NCBI GenBank assembly: GCA_963989385.1
Contig: OZ022503.1
Location: forward strand, 69,228,123 to 69,292,122
Direction: 5' to 3'
From: Ctena decussata
Taxonomy: Eukaryota; Mollusca; Bivalvia; Lucinida; Lucinidae
DNA length: 64,000 bases
The translations under genes were made by a program, and so were the position numbers. The notes under the pieces were generated by a model. The model made no database searches. It was not told the origin of the DNA and was given only the letters and a program-made list of their open reading frames with translations. Below are positions 42,935-53,089 of the stretch, piece after piece. Every line of letters starts with the position of its first letter. The stretch's first letter is position 1.

Positions 42935-43168
42935 TGCATACACTTTCAGGCGAAGCAAATCTGCCATTTTAATTTTTGCCTCCCTTCTAGATAGGGGTCT
43001 ACGCTTAAAGGAAAAAAATTGCTCCTCTAGGAGCAAATTCTTTCCTTTAAGAGTAGATTCCAATTTTAAAGGGTTTCGTCCTCCAGGGATAAAAAAAAAT
43101 GTTTTTCTTTTTTTCTTTTCTTTTTTTTTTATGTGAAAATGGCGGAAAACATGGCGGTGTCATACACC
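42935..43168. mobile_element. Foldback MITE, AGGGAAGCAA family
   Basis: TTGCTCCTCTAGGAGCAA is the exact central palindrome, with arms GGGGTCTACGC / GAGTAGATTCC. The right part reaches AAAATGGCGGAAAA. Confidence 0.75.
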
Positions 43169-43375
43169 ATAAAGTATTGTTTCCATTTGTTTATTTGTAT
43201 TTCATTGAACTTGAGTCTTTATACTTCTCATGTAAAGCCATGAAGAAAACTGTTAAATGAAGTTCAATTACTGGTTAAAAGTATTTCAAATAATAAATCC
43301 GTTTTGCAAAGGAGAGAAAGAGCGAGTGAGAGAGCCTTGACAGCCTGAAGAAAATGTTTCAGATAACTTAGAATT

Positions 43376-43430
43376 GAGAGAGAGAGATAGAGAGAGAGAG
43401 TGCGGAGAGAGAGAGGGAGAGAGAGAGAGT
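43376..43430 (+). repeat. (GA)n microsatellite
   Basis: GAGAGA tract with short interruptions. It is bracketed by GTTTCAGATAACT and AGTTATCTGAAAC, so it is the loop of an inverted repeat. Confidence 0.9.
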
Positions 43431-44020
43431 TATCTGAAACAAAATAAAACTTACTTTAAATGTTTAATTAAGCCAATTCCTTAATGAATTGTTAATTATA
43501 TGAAAGAAATCACACTTTTTTTTTTACTTACTGCGATTTTGACTAATTTTTCCAGGATTACTCAATTTTGGATTTCGAAATAATTATCAAAAACTGCCAT
43601 TGGAAATAAACATATACCGTGTAACTACTGAGCCTTGTGGCTTTCAACACATATGATACATGTAGCTTGGGCGATTCTATTTTTACCGCCCACACACCCT
43701 GAAAGATGGCGATATACCCTAAACGTACCCTTTAAATACATCAGTGTCTTTTGAGATTAACCAAAGCATAATTGTTACATACTTGTATTAAAATGTGTTC
43801 GAGGGGTTATTGGACAGAGTATCTGACAACGGATTATATCCCACCCCATGTACCAGGTAAATTCATCGACTGTAGCTCTGTGTGTGCTGAGGCGGGTGGG
43901 GGAGGGGAGAGAGGGAGGGGGATGAGAGAGGAGGACGAGAAAGAAAGTTAGCAGATTAGTCAGACAGTTTGCAGGTTTTCTCATCTAAAACTGAAGTGTA
44001 ATAATGATAATAGCCTCGGC

Positions 44021-44045
44021 AAAAAAAAAAAAAAAAAAAAAAAAA
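44021..44045 (+). repeat. Poly-A tract
   Basis: A run of about 25 A, with TAGAAAATTGAG after it. Confidence 0.9.
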
Positions 44046-45084
44046 TAGAAAATTGAGAAGTTGTCCATTATGAAAACGTGTAAACAATGACAGCTCATTC
44101 GCACAGGCTGATCGTATGTGGATTCATAAGGAACCGTAGTCTCTTAATGCGAACAAGAACAGAAGTCAAAATTTGACCTGTGCTTCGTTCAAGCTGAGTT
44201 CAAAACGAATCCAGTTCACCGGGGGTGCTTCTAGTGTGCCTCTTGTGCATGGTAAAGTTCAAAATAAATATCTAACTGATTGATCTAGGGCTGCAAAACA
44301 CAAGCGACCCTCTTGTTACTCTCCCCAGATCATAATTATAATAAATAATTACAAAACAAAATCCGTCTTGTTTACACTATCAAAATTGGCTAGATTTGTG
44401 TCATACTGGTCGCCATCTTTTTTTTTCTTTTGTTGTTGTTTTTTTTTTTTTTTCAGCAACATGTTCAACCCGTAAACTAAAAGCACGGAATACTGTGAGA
44501 AAAATTGCAGTGGCAGATAACAAATAGCATTTTAGAACTTTTTTAATATGTCTGTCATTTTGACTACTCAACTGAGCTAAAATTTGGAATGGCATGAACG
44601 AGCAAATTCCTGCTCTGAGACATCAGGCCTGGCAGCGAACAGTTAAATCCTAGATCAGCTTGATTTTCTCCGCACCTTTACATAGAATCAAGCCACTGGT
44701 GATCACACTGTGACCACGCAGATGCAATTATTGTCCAGGGTTGATCTGAGTCTTCTCTGGGCGCATCTGATATACGGTACCCTATTCTAATGGCATGTGT
44801 CTCATATTTTTAGTCTAAATAATACGACCACTTTATGAAAATGTTTGGCTGTTGGGTAGTTGCAGAGACCGCACGCGACTACCGAAGGAGTGGGGCTGGC
44901 TTTTACCAACATTCAAGTACAAAATGTATAAAAACAAAAAGAAATGAACAAAGCATAAGAAATCTTTAATTGTCATTTATTTTTACTTATTTTCTTTTTA
45001 ATTTTCTCGATATGTGCGATTTTTTCCTGGTCAAATTGTTTCAGCTGACCATTTGTGTTGAATGACCTACATTTGGATATCCAC

Positions 45085-45092
45085 TGACGTCA
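45085..45092. promoter_or_regulatory. Distal cAMP response element (perfect CRE)
   Basis: TGACGTCA, the full 8-bp palindrome bound by CREB/ATF proteins, lies about 370 bp upstream of the C/EBP TATA box. Confidence 0.65.
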
Positions 45093-45230
45093 ATAGGTTT
45101 ATTTATAATCCAAAATAGGATCACTTGTGTACATTACTAATTTCTAAATTTAGCCAAGTTTAAAATACATCATTACAACATATACTAAAAATAGGAAGAT
45201 CCTCTCGAAATAGACCGCGACTATTATCAT

Positions 45231-45238
45231 TGACGTCA
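45231..45238. promoter_or_regulatory. Proximal cAMP response element (perfect CRE)
   Basis: TGACGTCA, a second perfect palindrome, lies 223 bp upstream of the TATA box. Two perfect CREs 146 bp apart are unlikely by chance in sequence this AT-rich. Confidence 0.7.
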
Positions 45239-45383
45239 CAGGTGTCTCCTTTAAGAAAATAGTGCTTGGAAAACTACATGTTTTCGTCCTTATTATTGTA
45301 TTACACAGTCGCTATAACATTCTTATGAATGAATCAAACAATTTTACAGATAATATTTTTACTTAGCCGTAATCTATTCCGTT

Positions 45384-45392
45384 TTGCGAAAT
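45384..45392 (+). promoter_or_regulatory. C/EBP-like binding site
   Basis: TTGCGAAAT matches the 5' half of the ideal C/EBP palindrome ATTGCGCAAT and most of the second half. It lies 62 bp upstream of TATA. Confidence 0.45.
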
Positions 45393-45398
45393 TTCAGT

Positions 45399-45409
45399 GG
45401 AAAATTCCC
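45399..45409. promoter_or_regulatory. Rel/NF-kappaB-like site
   Basis: GGAAAATTCCC fits the Rel/Dorsal consensus (GG purine-rich half, TTCC half) and is palindromic. It lies 45 bp upstream of TATA. Confidence 0.45.
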
Positions 45410-45453
45410 AACTGGCGTAGGGATATGTGATGCGGTCTAAGCCGGCTGAGCTC

Positions 45454-45460
45454 TATAAAA
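45454..45460 (+). promoter_or_regulatory. TATA box of the C/EBP gene
   Basis: TATAAAA lies in a locally GC-richer context (GCCGGCTGAGCTCTATAAAA). It predicts a start site near 45485 and a leader of about 190 nt before the ATG. Confidence 0.7.
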
Positions 45461-45485
45461 GTCATCGCTGGCAATCCGGTGAAGT

Positions 45486-45495
45486 ATTGCGAAAT
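45486..45495 (+). promoter_or_regulatory. C/EBP-like site at the predicted transcription start
   Basis: ATTGCGAAAT differs from ATTGCGCAAT at one position. With the site at 45384 it makes autoregulation plausible. Confidence 0.4.
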
Positions 45496-45629
45496 ATATA
45501 GCCATCTTGAAAACTACTTTACGAAAAATCAACAAAGTTGATCGAGCTGTATTCATTATTTTGTGCCGACTCAACTGCCGGTCTGGAGAATCTTAATTTT
45601 AATTTTGTTGACTCTTTGATAGAATCATC

Positions 45630-45695
45630 ATGCCAAGGCAATCTGACGCCGTCGCCTTCCGTTTCCCCGAGTATGGGATCACCGCACATGTATGA
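45630..45695 (+). other. uORF overlapping the C/EBP start codon
   Basis: The first ATG in the predicted leader (45630) opens a 21-codon frame that ends with TGA at 45693-45695. It is out of frame with the C/EBP ATG at 45673 and overlaps it. uORF control of start choice is established for vertebrate CEBPA and CEBPB. Confidence 0.5.
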
Positions 45696-45945
45696 GGAGG
45701 GAAATGACATACCCGTGAAAAAAGGAATATTCAGTTTTGCTGAGCAAAACCAGAGTTGCATTCCACTTGATCCGAATCTCGAGAACGTTGTTGATATACA
45801 GGAGCTTCTAAATTCAGCGATTCCTGCTCTGGAGGCAGAGGGAGGGCCAATTAACATCGATCACATTTTCTCTTCAAGTGACCTTGAACTTGTAGAGAAG
45901 GGACACACCTCCGAACTAAACAACCGAACAGATCTTCCTACTGAT
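45673..45945 (+). CDS. CEBP: C/EBP exon 1 (activation region)
   Basis: The exon has 91 codons starting at ATG 45673 and ends before the donor GTAAGT at 45946. It holds the N-terminal acidic segment ending DLPTD. A second in-frame ATG is at 45688. Confidence 0.85.
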
Positions 45946-47220
45946 GTAAGTGTCACTGCTTGCTTCTTGTAATGTTTATCTTGATGAGTTCAATATTTAA
46001 GTGACATGTTAATTGATGACTTCTGCATGCGTGTAGTTTAGTGTATAATATCGCTTGTAGTTAAGGGTAATCACGTGATGTGTCGGTCATTTTTCGGAAC
46101 ACACGTTCATAATTGACTGGTACCCGCATTATCAAAGTATTTAATTGATGCCAATTAAGTGGGTCAGTTAGCCGTCCCCGATCAATAATACCAGAGTCAA
46201 ATCTAAAGCAACTTATAAGTAAAGTAGAACTGTTTTACACTATTGATTGGACCGTGGTACATGTTAAAAATTTGTCATGTTTTGTATATTGTCCTAGCAA
46301 TAGCAGGCACACAACATCGAATCAACGGTGATCGAGCGTTGCGACGTTGTGACTTAGAAGCAACGTTGATTAAAGTAGTGTTGTTTTCTTCAGTTTTATA
46401 TTGCATAACAAAATATTCAGACAGAGCCCTAGATAAGAGAGGGTATTTGGTGATAATTAGGGATAATTTTTGTTCATTTTGGATATGAAATCGTATGTTG
46501 TGACCCCTCATCTGAACCGTCTTGACTTGACAATATGTTTTTATGCAGAAGTAACAAAAATTATCCCCAATTATCATCAAATACTCCCTCTTATCTCTAA
46601 GAGCTCTGTAGTGTTTTCTTCAGTTTTATATCGCATAACAAAATATTCAGACCTTGTTTTCTCTTTGTCTTTTTCAGTTGATCATAGACACTGACAACAA
46701 TTACAGCTGCATGACTAACTCTGAGGAAGTCAAATCTGAAAACACCGGGGCAGAGGCGTGGCAAATTCTGACGATCAAGTCTGAGGACCTTGATCTGACT
46801 GCCAGCCAGCCACAGCCAAGGAGTCCTCCTCAGACTGTCACTGTGCAAGTGGCAGACTCACAGACAAGGTCAAATCCGAGGACTACCTACAAAGAGCCGG
46901 TGGTGTATACGAGGGGTAAACCAGGACGAAAACCTATTGCAGGTGGTCCAGTGCGCAGCAGGAAACGTCAGCCTCCAAAAGATACAGACGAGTATTACGA
47001 AAAGCGAGCGAGGAATAATATTGCTGTCAGAAAGAGCCGTGATAAGGCTAAGATTAGGCAGCAGGAGACGGAAGATCGTGTGCGTGCTCTTCAGGACGAT
47101 AACGAGAACTTGCAGAAAAAAGTTGACTTGCTCACAAAAGAGCTCACAGTTCTTAAGAGCCTGTTTATTAATGTTGGGGCATCTCTGCCAACAAATTTCG
47201 AAGAGATCCTCAACAGATGA
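45673..47220 (+). CDS. CEBP: C/EBP transcription factor, 271 aa, two exons
   Basis: This is a CCAAT/enhancer-binding protein of the activating type (alpha/beta-like). Exons 45673-45945 and 46678-47220 join in phase 0 across a 732-bp GT/AG intron. The start MGSPHMYEEGND resembles the MES..FYE start of other C/EBPs. Residues about 25-75 are acidic/hydrophobic (VDIQELLNSAIPALEAEGG), likely the activation region. Two sumoylation-type motifs, VKSE (109-112) and IKSE (124-127), fit the regulatory-domain motif known in C/EBPs. The basic region is about 196-221 (YYEKRARNNIAVRKSRDKAK), with zipper leucines at 229, 236, 243 and 250 and LLTKELTVLKSLF. The reading frame is open 45 codons upstream of the ATG but has no ATG there. 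Vertebrate CEBPA and CEBPB are intronless, so the intron is a difference. Confidence 0.92.
45946..46677 (+). other. C/EBP intron with a MITE and flanking direct repeats
   Basis: The intron is 732 bp (GTAAGT...TTTTTCAG). Its 3' half holds a palindromic CAGAG-family MITE (46422-46608) bounded by near-identical 46- and 43-bp direct repeats (46376-46421 and 46609-46651). Confidence 0.8.
46422..46608. mobile_element. Foldback MITE, CAGAGCTC/AGATAAG family, in the C/EBP intron
   Basis: CAGAGCCCTAGATAAGAGAG to AGAGCTCTG. About 25 bp of the central palindrome is missing, leaving GAACCGTCTTGACTTGAC at the junction. Confidence 0.8.
46678..47220 (+). CDS. CEBP: C/EBP exon 2 (regulatory region and bZIP)
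   Basis: The acceptor TTTTTCAG ends at 46677. The exon has 180 codons plus TGA, starting LIIDTDNNYSCMTNSEE. It carries both KxE motifs, a basic linker (RGKPGRKPIAGG), the whole bZIP and the C-terminal FEEILNR. Confidence 0.92.
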   Translation: MIIDTDNNYSCMTNSEEVKSENTGAEAWQILTIKSEDLDLTASQPQPRSPPQTVTVQVADSQTRSNPRTTYKEPVVYTRGKPGRKPIAGGPVRSRKRQPPKDTDEYYEKRARNNIAVRKSRDKAKIRQQETEDRVRALQDDNENLQKKVDLLTKELTVLKSLFINVGASLPTNFEEILNR

Positions 47221-48000
47221 TGTTAGTTTCAGGCCAATTTTGGCAAGACATTACAAACTTTGCTGTTGTGACAACAAACATTATGTGACTATCAGTAAAT
47301 CCGGCAGACCTTGCCATGTTTGCAGTATATTGTGTGACATTAACTTTTTCATAGTGGTAACTAGATCATGTAAAAATGCATTGTATATCATAGTCGTAGG
47401 CCTATATAACCATCTTTGTGTATTTTTCTGTTTTCACCTTACATTAGTTTATAGCTCTGAATTCAGAAGACATAAAATAGCATTATTACCAATTTTTACA
47501 AACAAGAGATTTCCACTTTACCATGTATTCTCATACCATATCAAAAGAACCTACAAATGGGAGGAGGGGCTGGGTCCACTATTGGAGATGGTGGATTTGG
47601 TACCTGCTGGCATTCGTGGCAAGAAAATCAAGACACATTTCATCAAAGAAAGTCATTTTAATATTTCAAATAAAGTAAATGTGATTATACATGAGAAATC
47701 AACTAAACATGTTCAGATACACACTTGTGAGACTGAAATTGAAGAGAATTTTCCAATAGGGCACTGTTTTTGTGAAAAGGACACTGTTTCCACTGTCAAT
47801 GGTTGGTGTAAAAGCAAATCAAAGGCTTTAAAATGTCATTGGTTACACTTTTCTACGCTGACTTTTGTACTGTTAGATATAAATACATACAGAAACTTTA
47901 AACATTCTTGTGTTGTTCATCCCCACTTGTCTTATCATAGTCTAGGTTAAATTTATGGGATTGTTTGTTTAATTGCCTATTTCTCCATTAAAAGATATGT
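47221..48000 (+). other. C/EBP 3' UTR
   Basis: AT-rich sequence follows the TGA. Possible poly(A) signals are AATAAA at 47669-47674 and ATTAAA at 47988-47993. An out-of-frame open stretch runs from inside the bZIP coding region to 47950; I treat it as untranslated. Confidence 0.5.
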
Positions 48001-48038
48001 TGTGGTATGAAATTAGGGCTGAATATAAGGAGAAAAAA

Positions 48039-48231
48039 CAGAGCCCTAGATGAGAGGGAGTATTTGGTGATAATTAGAGATATCTTTTGTTAATTCTGCC
48101 TAAAACATATCTTGTGACCCCTCATTTGAACCCTCTCGACAAGATGGTTCAGATGAGGGGTCACAAAATCATAAATAAGAAAACATTATCCCTCAATTAT
48201 CATCAAATACTCCCTCTTATCTAGAGCTTTG
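48039..48231. mobile_element. Foldback MITE, CAGAGCTC/AGATAAG family
   Basis: CAGAGCCCTAGATGAGAGGG to CTTATCTAGAGCTTTG. Confidence 0.8.
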
Positions 48232-48246
48232 GATAAATCAGTGGTA

Positions 48247-48390
48247 GTTGTGAGATATGTTAATTCTAAACAAAACCATAGGTTGCGACCCCTCATTAGA
48301 ACTGTCTCTGTGAGACAGTTCTAATGAGGGGCCATAACCTACATTATCATAGAGAATGAAGAGTTATCTCAGAAGTACTATCATGCAGAT
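48247..48390. mobile_element. Foldback MITE, CAGAGCTC/AGATAAG family, ends eroded
   Basis: The centre GAACTGTCTCTGTGAGACAG with GACCCCTCATTA / TAATGAGGGGCC is intact; it lies directly after the copy at 48039. Confidence 0.7.
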
Positions 48391-49168
48391 AATCTATGTA
48401 TCCTCTCCAGCTCTGGTAATCAAAATCATTAAAATTGCCATTTCTATGAAGCAGCTCCAATGAAGCAGCTCTTAATTTCGGGTGCCACAACAGGTCTTTA
48501 TATGGCAAAACAGGAACAACAAATTTAGTATGCAAAATGTTTCCTTAATGTTTACTGCAACATCAGAAAAGATACTGCAAAATATCTAAGTACTGGAACA
48601 GATAAATCAAAACAAATCTGCCTACCCAGATTTGACTGCAAAAGATGCAGACTAATCAGGGTCCACTGCCATTCCATCCACATCTTTTTGATGTATACTG
48701 CAGTCACTAAACAATTCCATTTTAGGACAATTACTATTATTATTTTAGATGTCCCAATTTATAGAATTTTTACAATACCCTGTCCGGGTCCGTGCATTTC
48801 ATTGCAGAGATTCCTCTAGGGTCAGAAATTGTAGATGCTAACTGAATCAGACTGGGTGGTTGTGCAGGCAGGTTTGAGTCTCGTCCTGATTTCACTGACT
48901 GAAGATCATTTTCCTACAACAGACCAATGCTAACAGCCAAAGCTCAGATCAGCCTGCTTTTCCATGGAGTCCGAGCAGTCTTTTAGTCATGTTCTCTGCT
49001 AAAGGACATTTTCCCATGAAAGGCCAGTGCAAACTATTCAGTCTGATGCATTTTCTCATCTTTCTCCCTCTCTCTGGGAGACTGCTCGATATAGACTGAA
49101 ATACTGTCTCAAAGGACCGTTAAACCCAAAACAACCAACCAACCAGACTGAGACACAAAAGGGAATAT

Positions 49169-49377
49169 GAGCCGCGACACGAGGATACCAACAAAATAGC
49201 ATGTGCGTTCAGCTAAGATTCAGATCTGTCTGATCAGAGTCTTCGCTGTCCCCATAGAGGAAGCTTAGACCCTTAGCTACCCTTTAAGTGCTTCGCGAAA
49301 ACTCTGTTCAGACTGGACGAATGCTGAGTCTTCGCTGGTCGCACAACCACTTTGTTGGTTTTCTCGTGTCGCGGTTC
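49169..49377. mobile_element. Foldback MITE, GAGCCGCGACACGAG family
   Basis: GAGCCGCGACACGAGGATAC to CTCGTGTCGCGGTTC, with part of both arms lost. Confidence 0.85.
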
Positions 49378-49616
49378 AATTTTATGCAAACAGCATGCCT
49401 TATCAAGGGACTTTCATCTGTCACACACCATGAACTGGCCCAATTAGAAAGCTACAGACATATAAAAAGAACTCTATGTAGACTGCCCTTTATCACAGAC
49501 TTGTTTGAGTCGTCACTGTGCAGATGTTTAGCTACCTTTTCTGCATGGCGCGGCTATTCGTTTATGCAGCTGTCTACTGCCATAAAAATTCAAAGTATTG
49601 GGACAGATTCATTTGA

Positions 49617-49681
49617 GCAAACAGTGCAGATCCAGATCAGACCACTCCTTGAACGGTCTGATCAGGGTCTACACTGTTTGT
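49617..49681. mobile_element. Short palindrome, CAAACAGTG family
   Basis: GCAAACAGTGCAGATCCAGA pairs with GGGTCTACACTGTTTG; centre CAGACCACTCC / GGTCTG. Confidence 0.75.
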
Positions 49682-49908
49682 TATTCCACCTGAATCTTTC
49701 AGTTGTTGTTGCTTTTGCGTAAAATCTGTAAAGCAAGCAGTGTTCGACCATACAGCACTGATGCCCGGCTTCACTGTTTGCAAGGCTATACATCTGAATA
49801 AAAAAATACACTCCTCGCCAGTCTTGATCTGATCTGTGCCAGCTCATTTTGTGAACCATACTGTACATTTTCAATGACAGTCCCTTCATCAGATTGGGTT
49901 GGTTGGTT

Positions 49909-49926
49909 TTGGGGGGGGGGGGGGGG
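49909..49926 (+). repeat. Poly-G tract
   Basis: 18 G in a row within GGTTTTG...TTTAACGGCC, complementary in sense to 49110-49140. Confidence 0.85.
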
Positions 49927-50242
49927 TTTAACGGCCCTTTGAGACAGTAGTTTAGTCTATATTGGGCGATCTACCAGAGAGAGAGGGAGAGAAAGAAGAG
50001 AGAAACGATACACTCTTTAAGTACTTCCGGGAAATGCGTCATCTCGTTAAAGCAAACGGGAAATCACAAAAGTTGTCTCCCCTTTGTAAAAATGCCAGAA
50101 AATTATGGTGAACCCACTCAGCATCAGTCGGGTGACTTGGGCGACGGTCTCCCTTGTGCTCTAGATAAAGAGGGGTAACGGGGATACCCAAGGGATCATT
50201 TTCCCCCATCACATTGTGCCCCCAGGGTCAGATCATAATTAT

Positions 50243-50468
50243 GAGCCGTGACGGGAGAAAACAAACAAAGTAGCATGTGTGCCTCGCGATCACTGAGGTC
50301 AGCCAAGTCTGATCAGAGTCTTGGCTTTGCGCTTAAAGGGTAGCTAAGGCCTAAGCTAGCTCCATGCAGACAGAAAAGACTTTGATCAGACTGGGCAGAT
50401 GCCCATGATGATATGAGTTTGCGCATTGCGCACATGCTACTTTGATGGGTTTCTCGTGTCGCGTGAGC
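50243..50468. mobile_element. Foldback MITE, GAGCCGCGACACGAG family
   Basis: GAGCCGTGACGGGAGAAAAC to CTCGTGTCGCG; the right end is altered. Confidence 0.8.
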
Positions 50469-50819
50469 AGTAGGCAACAGCTATCTCAGCATAATTCTTA
50501 AAAACCCACGTGATCTGGACACTAGAGACTCATCAGACGCAAACACCGACGGCTCTGAACAGATTGCGCGTATTTGCAGGCTGATCTGAGTCTTCGCTTT
50601 TCTCGAGTCTCAGTTGATTATGAGGAATCATATACCAACCACGATGCTAATTTATTCATAGATGCTAATTTCATCAAAAGTTGAACCATCAGGCAGATTT
50701 GTAAACATCTATGTGTAACCTCCCAGCACGCGTTCATGAGCAGTCAGATCAGCGCAGGATAGGCTGCGCAGGCGCAGTGGGCATATTCCATGAGGCAGAC
50801 TTTTTTATGACATGACATA

Positions 50820-51053
50820 GAGCCGCGACACGAGAAAACCAACAGAGTGGTTGTGCGCCCAGCGAAGACTCAGGTCAGCCTGGGCATCCGCCCAGTCTGA
50901 TCAGTCTTCGCTGTCCGCTCTGAGGTAGCTTAGACCCTTGGCTACTCTTTAAACGCTTAGCGAAGAGTCTGGCTGGACTGTGATGATGCCCAGGCTGATC
51001 TGATTCTGCGCTGGGCGCACAACCACTCTGTTGGTTTTCTGGTGTCACGGCTC
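50820..51053. mobile_element. Foldback MITE, GAGCCGCGACACGAG family
   Basis: GAGCCGCGACACGAGAAAAC to GTGTCACGGCTC, 234 bp, near-perfect arms. Confidence 0.9.
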
Positions 51054-51849
51054 AATATGCCCAGTCAGTCGTTACGTAAAAATACCCTTAACATTAAAAA
51101 ATGATGATAAATTGAAATAATTTACGGGTATGTTTACCTCTTATTACATGCACATGTACAGATGTCACTTATGAGGGCTAAAGGCATCAGTGAAGGTTAT
51201 TCAAAGTAAATTAACTGAATTTTAAAGAATGATATATATTTTCGGGAGACAAATTTACATTTTCAAAATTACTTGTACATTCCTTGTTTTTGATGAATAG
51301 GCAAGAAAACAATGCAAATCACACCGTTAATCTAACTAGTGTCTAAATTTTAAAGTTACTAGGTCTGCGATCAAACATTTTTTCATGCTTTTGACCTTTT
51401 TGAAACCATTTATGAAAGAAGAGTAAAGTTATGCTATCACTATAGAAAAATTCATAACAGCTGAAAAATGAACGGAAAATTATTATTTTTAAAGTAAATA
51501 GGCGTTTTTCACTTGCTAGTACATGTAATTAGTTTACGTTCTTCCAGAAAATTTTATCAAATGTATCTCTGGCAGCTATGAATGTTTTGGAGTTTACTTG
51601 GTAGTTTTGGGCTGGCCTGTGTCCAAATTTTAGGCTAAATTATGGAGATTTCACACGAAACCCTACATTTTCAAGGTTGAATTATTTCACTTACACACTT
51701 GTATAGTCACGGTAATGCAGTTTTTTTACACTGGATTTATCATACAGGTATAGCTGTCTACCCTGTATTTCATGAATGCAGCCATTTATCAACAATGTAC
51801 ATCGACCTAAACATGGCTGAACATTTGCTAACAAACTACTTTTTTTTTC

Positions 51850-52690
51850 AGAAAGGGTTGGAATAATTGATAGGATATAAGACTCAGTGCACTGAAGTAC
51901 CATCATACCTGAATGCATTTTCAATAATGATGGCATTTTTTAAGACTTTTGCACCGCAAATTAAGATCTTTTTTCATATAAATCCTTTTTTCGTCAGCAT
52001 GCCACTAATTTTTGTATCATAAACAGTATAGAACAACAACAGAAGATATCTGCTAAGTTTCGTGGACATTATATTTTCACATGGTCGTATTTATTAATTT
52101 ACCTCAAATAGCCACTTTTAAGTCAACTGTAAGAGCACCGTGGCTAACTCGTGACTGCATACTTAAGTTGACTATAACAGCCAATCCCAACCCCTTTTTT
52201 TTATCTGTTCAACCTGATGTTTTGTAAAAGAATTGAAAAAAAAATAATCGATAGGACGTTATTCTTAACGAAATGAAATACCTTAAGACCTAAATGCATT
52301 TTCATTAAGAAAGTTTTTTGTGTTTTTTTTTTTTTTTTTGCGCCGCAATTTTTTTTACCTTATCATCTTATCTTAAACCTTTTTTAACACCGCCAAGTCG
52401 GGCGGTTTGGAACACTGGGGCTCGTATCATGCTCTTTTTAGAGGCTATAAACATTGTACTTATTTCACTGTCAAACTATGATGTAGTGATACAAGGCCCT
52501 GCGGTTTGGAAGTCTTAATTGTGAAAAACAACACGAACGCATTCACAAAGTTTTGGGAAGATCTGTTTCATTTTAGCATTTTATGCAGATCAAATCCCCG
52601 ATTATCACATCCGAATATGACTCGTAACATCTCCATGTTGTTGTTTTTTTCGCCATTTTACAATGGGAAACGACTTTTGTGAGCTTTCTT
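51850..52690. repeat. AT-rich repeats related to the right arm of the 868-bp foldback element
   Basis: Two direct copies (near 51852-51990 and 52222-52350) share GAATAATTGATAGGA-type and AATGCATTTTCA segments with 57060-57180. No gene was seen from 51060 to 52700. Confidence 0.5.
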
Positions 52691-52729
52691 CTGGCTTTTG
52701 GTGCCAGGCTATGGCAGGGTTACTGCTCA

Positions 52730-52952
52730 GGGGCCGTATTCATAAAGCCACTTAAGTCGTTGCTATGCGGTTGCTAAGGCTAAATATCTATAAAGGAGAT
52801 TCCCTACAACTATGAAATTTGGTCTGGAGGAACAGTCTTTGTAAGACTGTTCCTCCAGACCAAATTTCATAGTTGTAGGGAATCTCCTTCAAAGAAATTT
52901 AGCCTTAGCAACAGCATAGCAACCACTTAAATCGTTTTATGAATACGGCCCC
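52730..52952. mobile_element. Foldback MITE, GGGGCCGTATTCATAAA family
   Basis: GGGGCCGTATTCATAAAGCC to TTTATGAATACGGCCCC. Its central loop (52842) is the left breakpoint of the 1.02-kb tandem duplication. Confidence 0.9.
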
Positions 52953-53089
52953 AGGCTTTTCAACCGAAACTACTTAGTCTGAGCCACCTTCTTTCTTATG
53001 AATGTTTCCATTGCTCTTAAAGGAAAGAAGCCGCATCTCAAGGGAGCTAATTTTTTTTAAGAGAAACCCTCTAATTATGGATATCTTTA

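Noticed and set aside
45538..45672. Extending the C/EBP protein upstream from a TTG codon at 45538
   Set aside because: There is no in-frame ATG between the upstream stop (45508) and 45673, and the family-like start MGSPHMYEEG is at 45673. The upstream frame is more likely leader sequence.
48347..48535. 62-codon - strand frame (LPYKDLLWHPKLRAASLELL)
   Set aside because: It looks somewhat protein-like but has no recognisable family or flanking exons, and it overlaps an eroded MITE arm.
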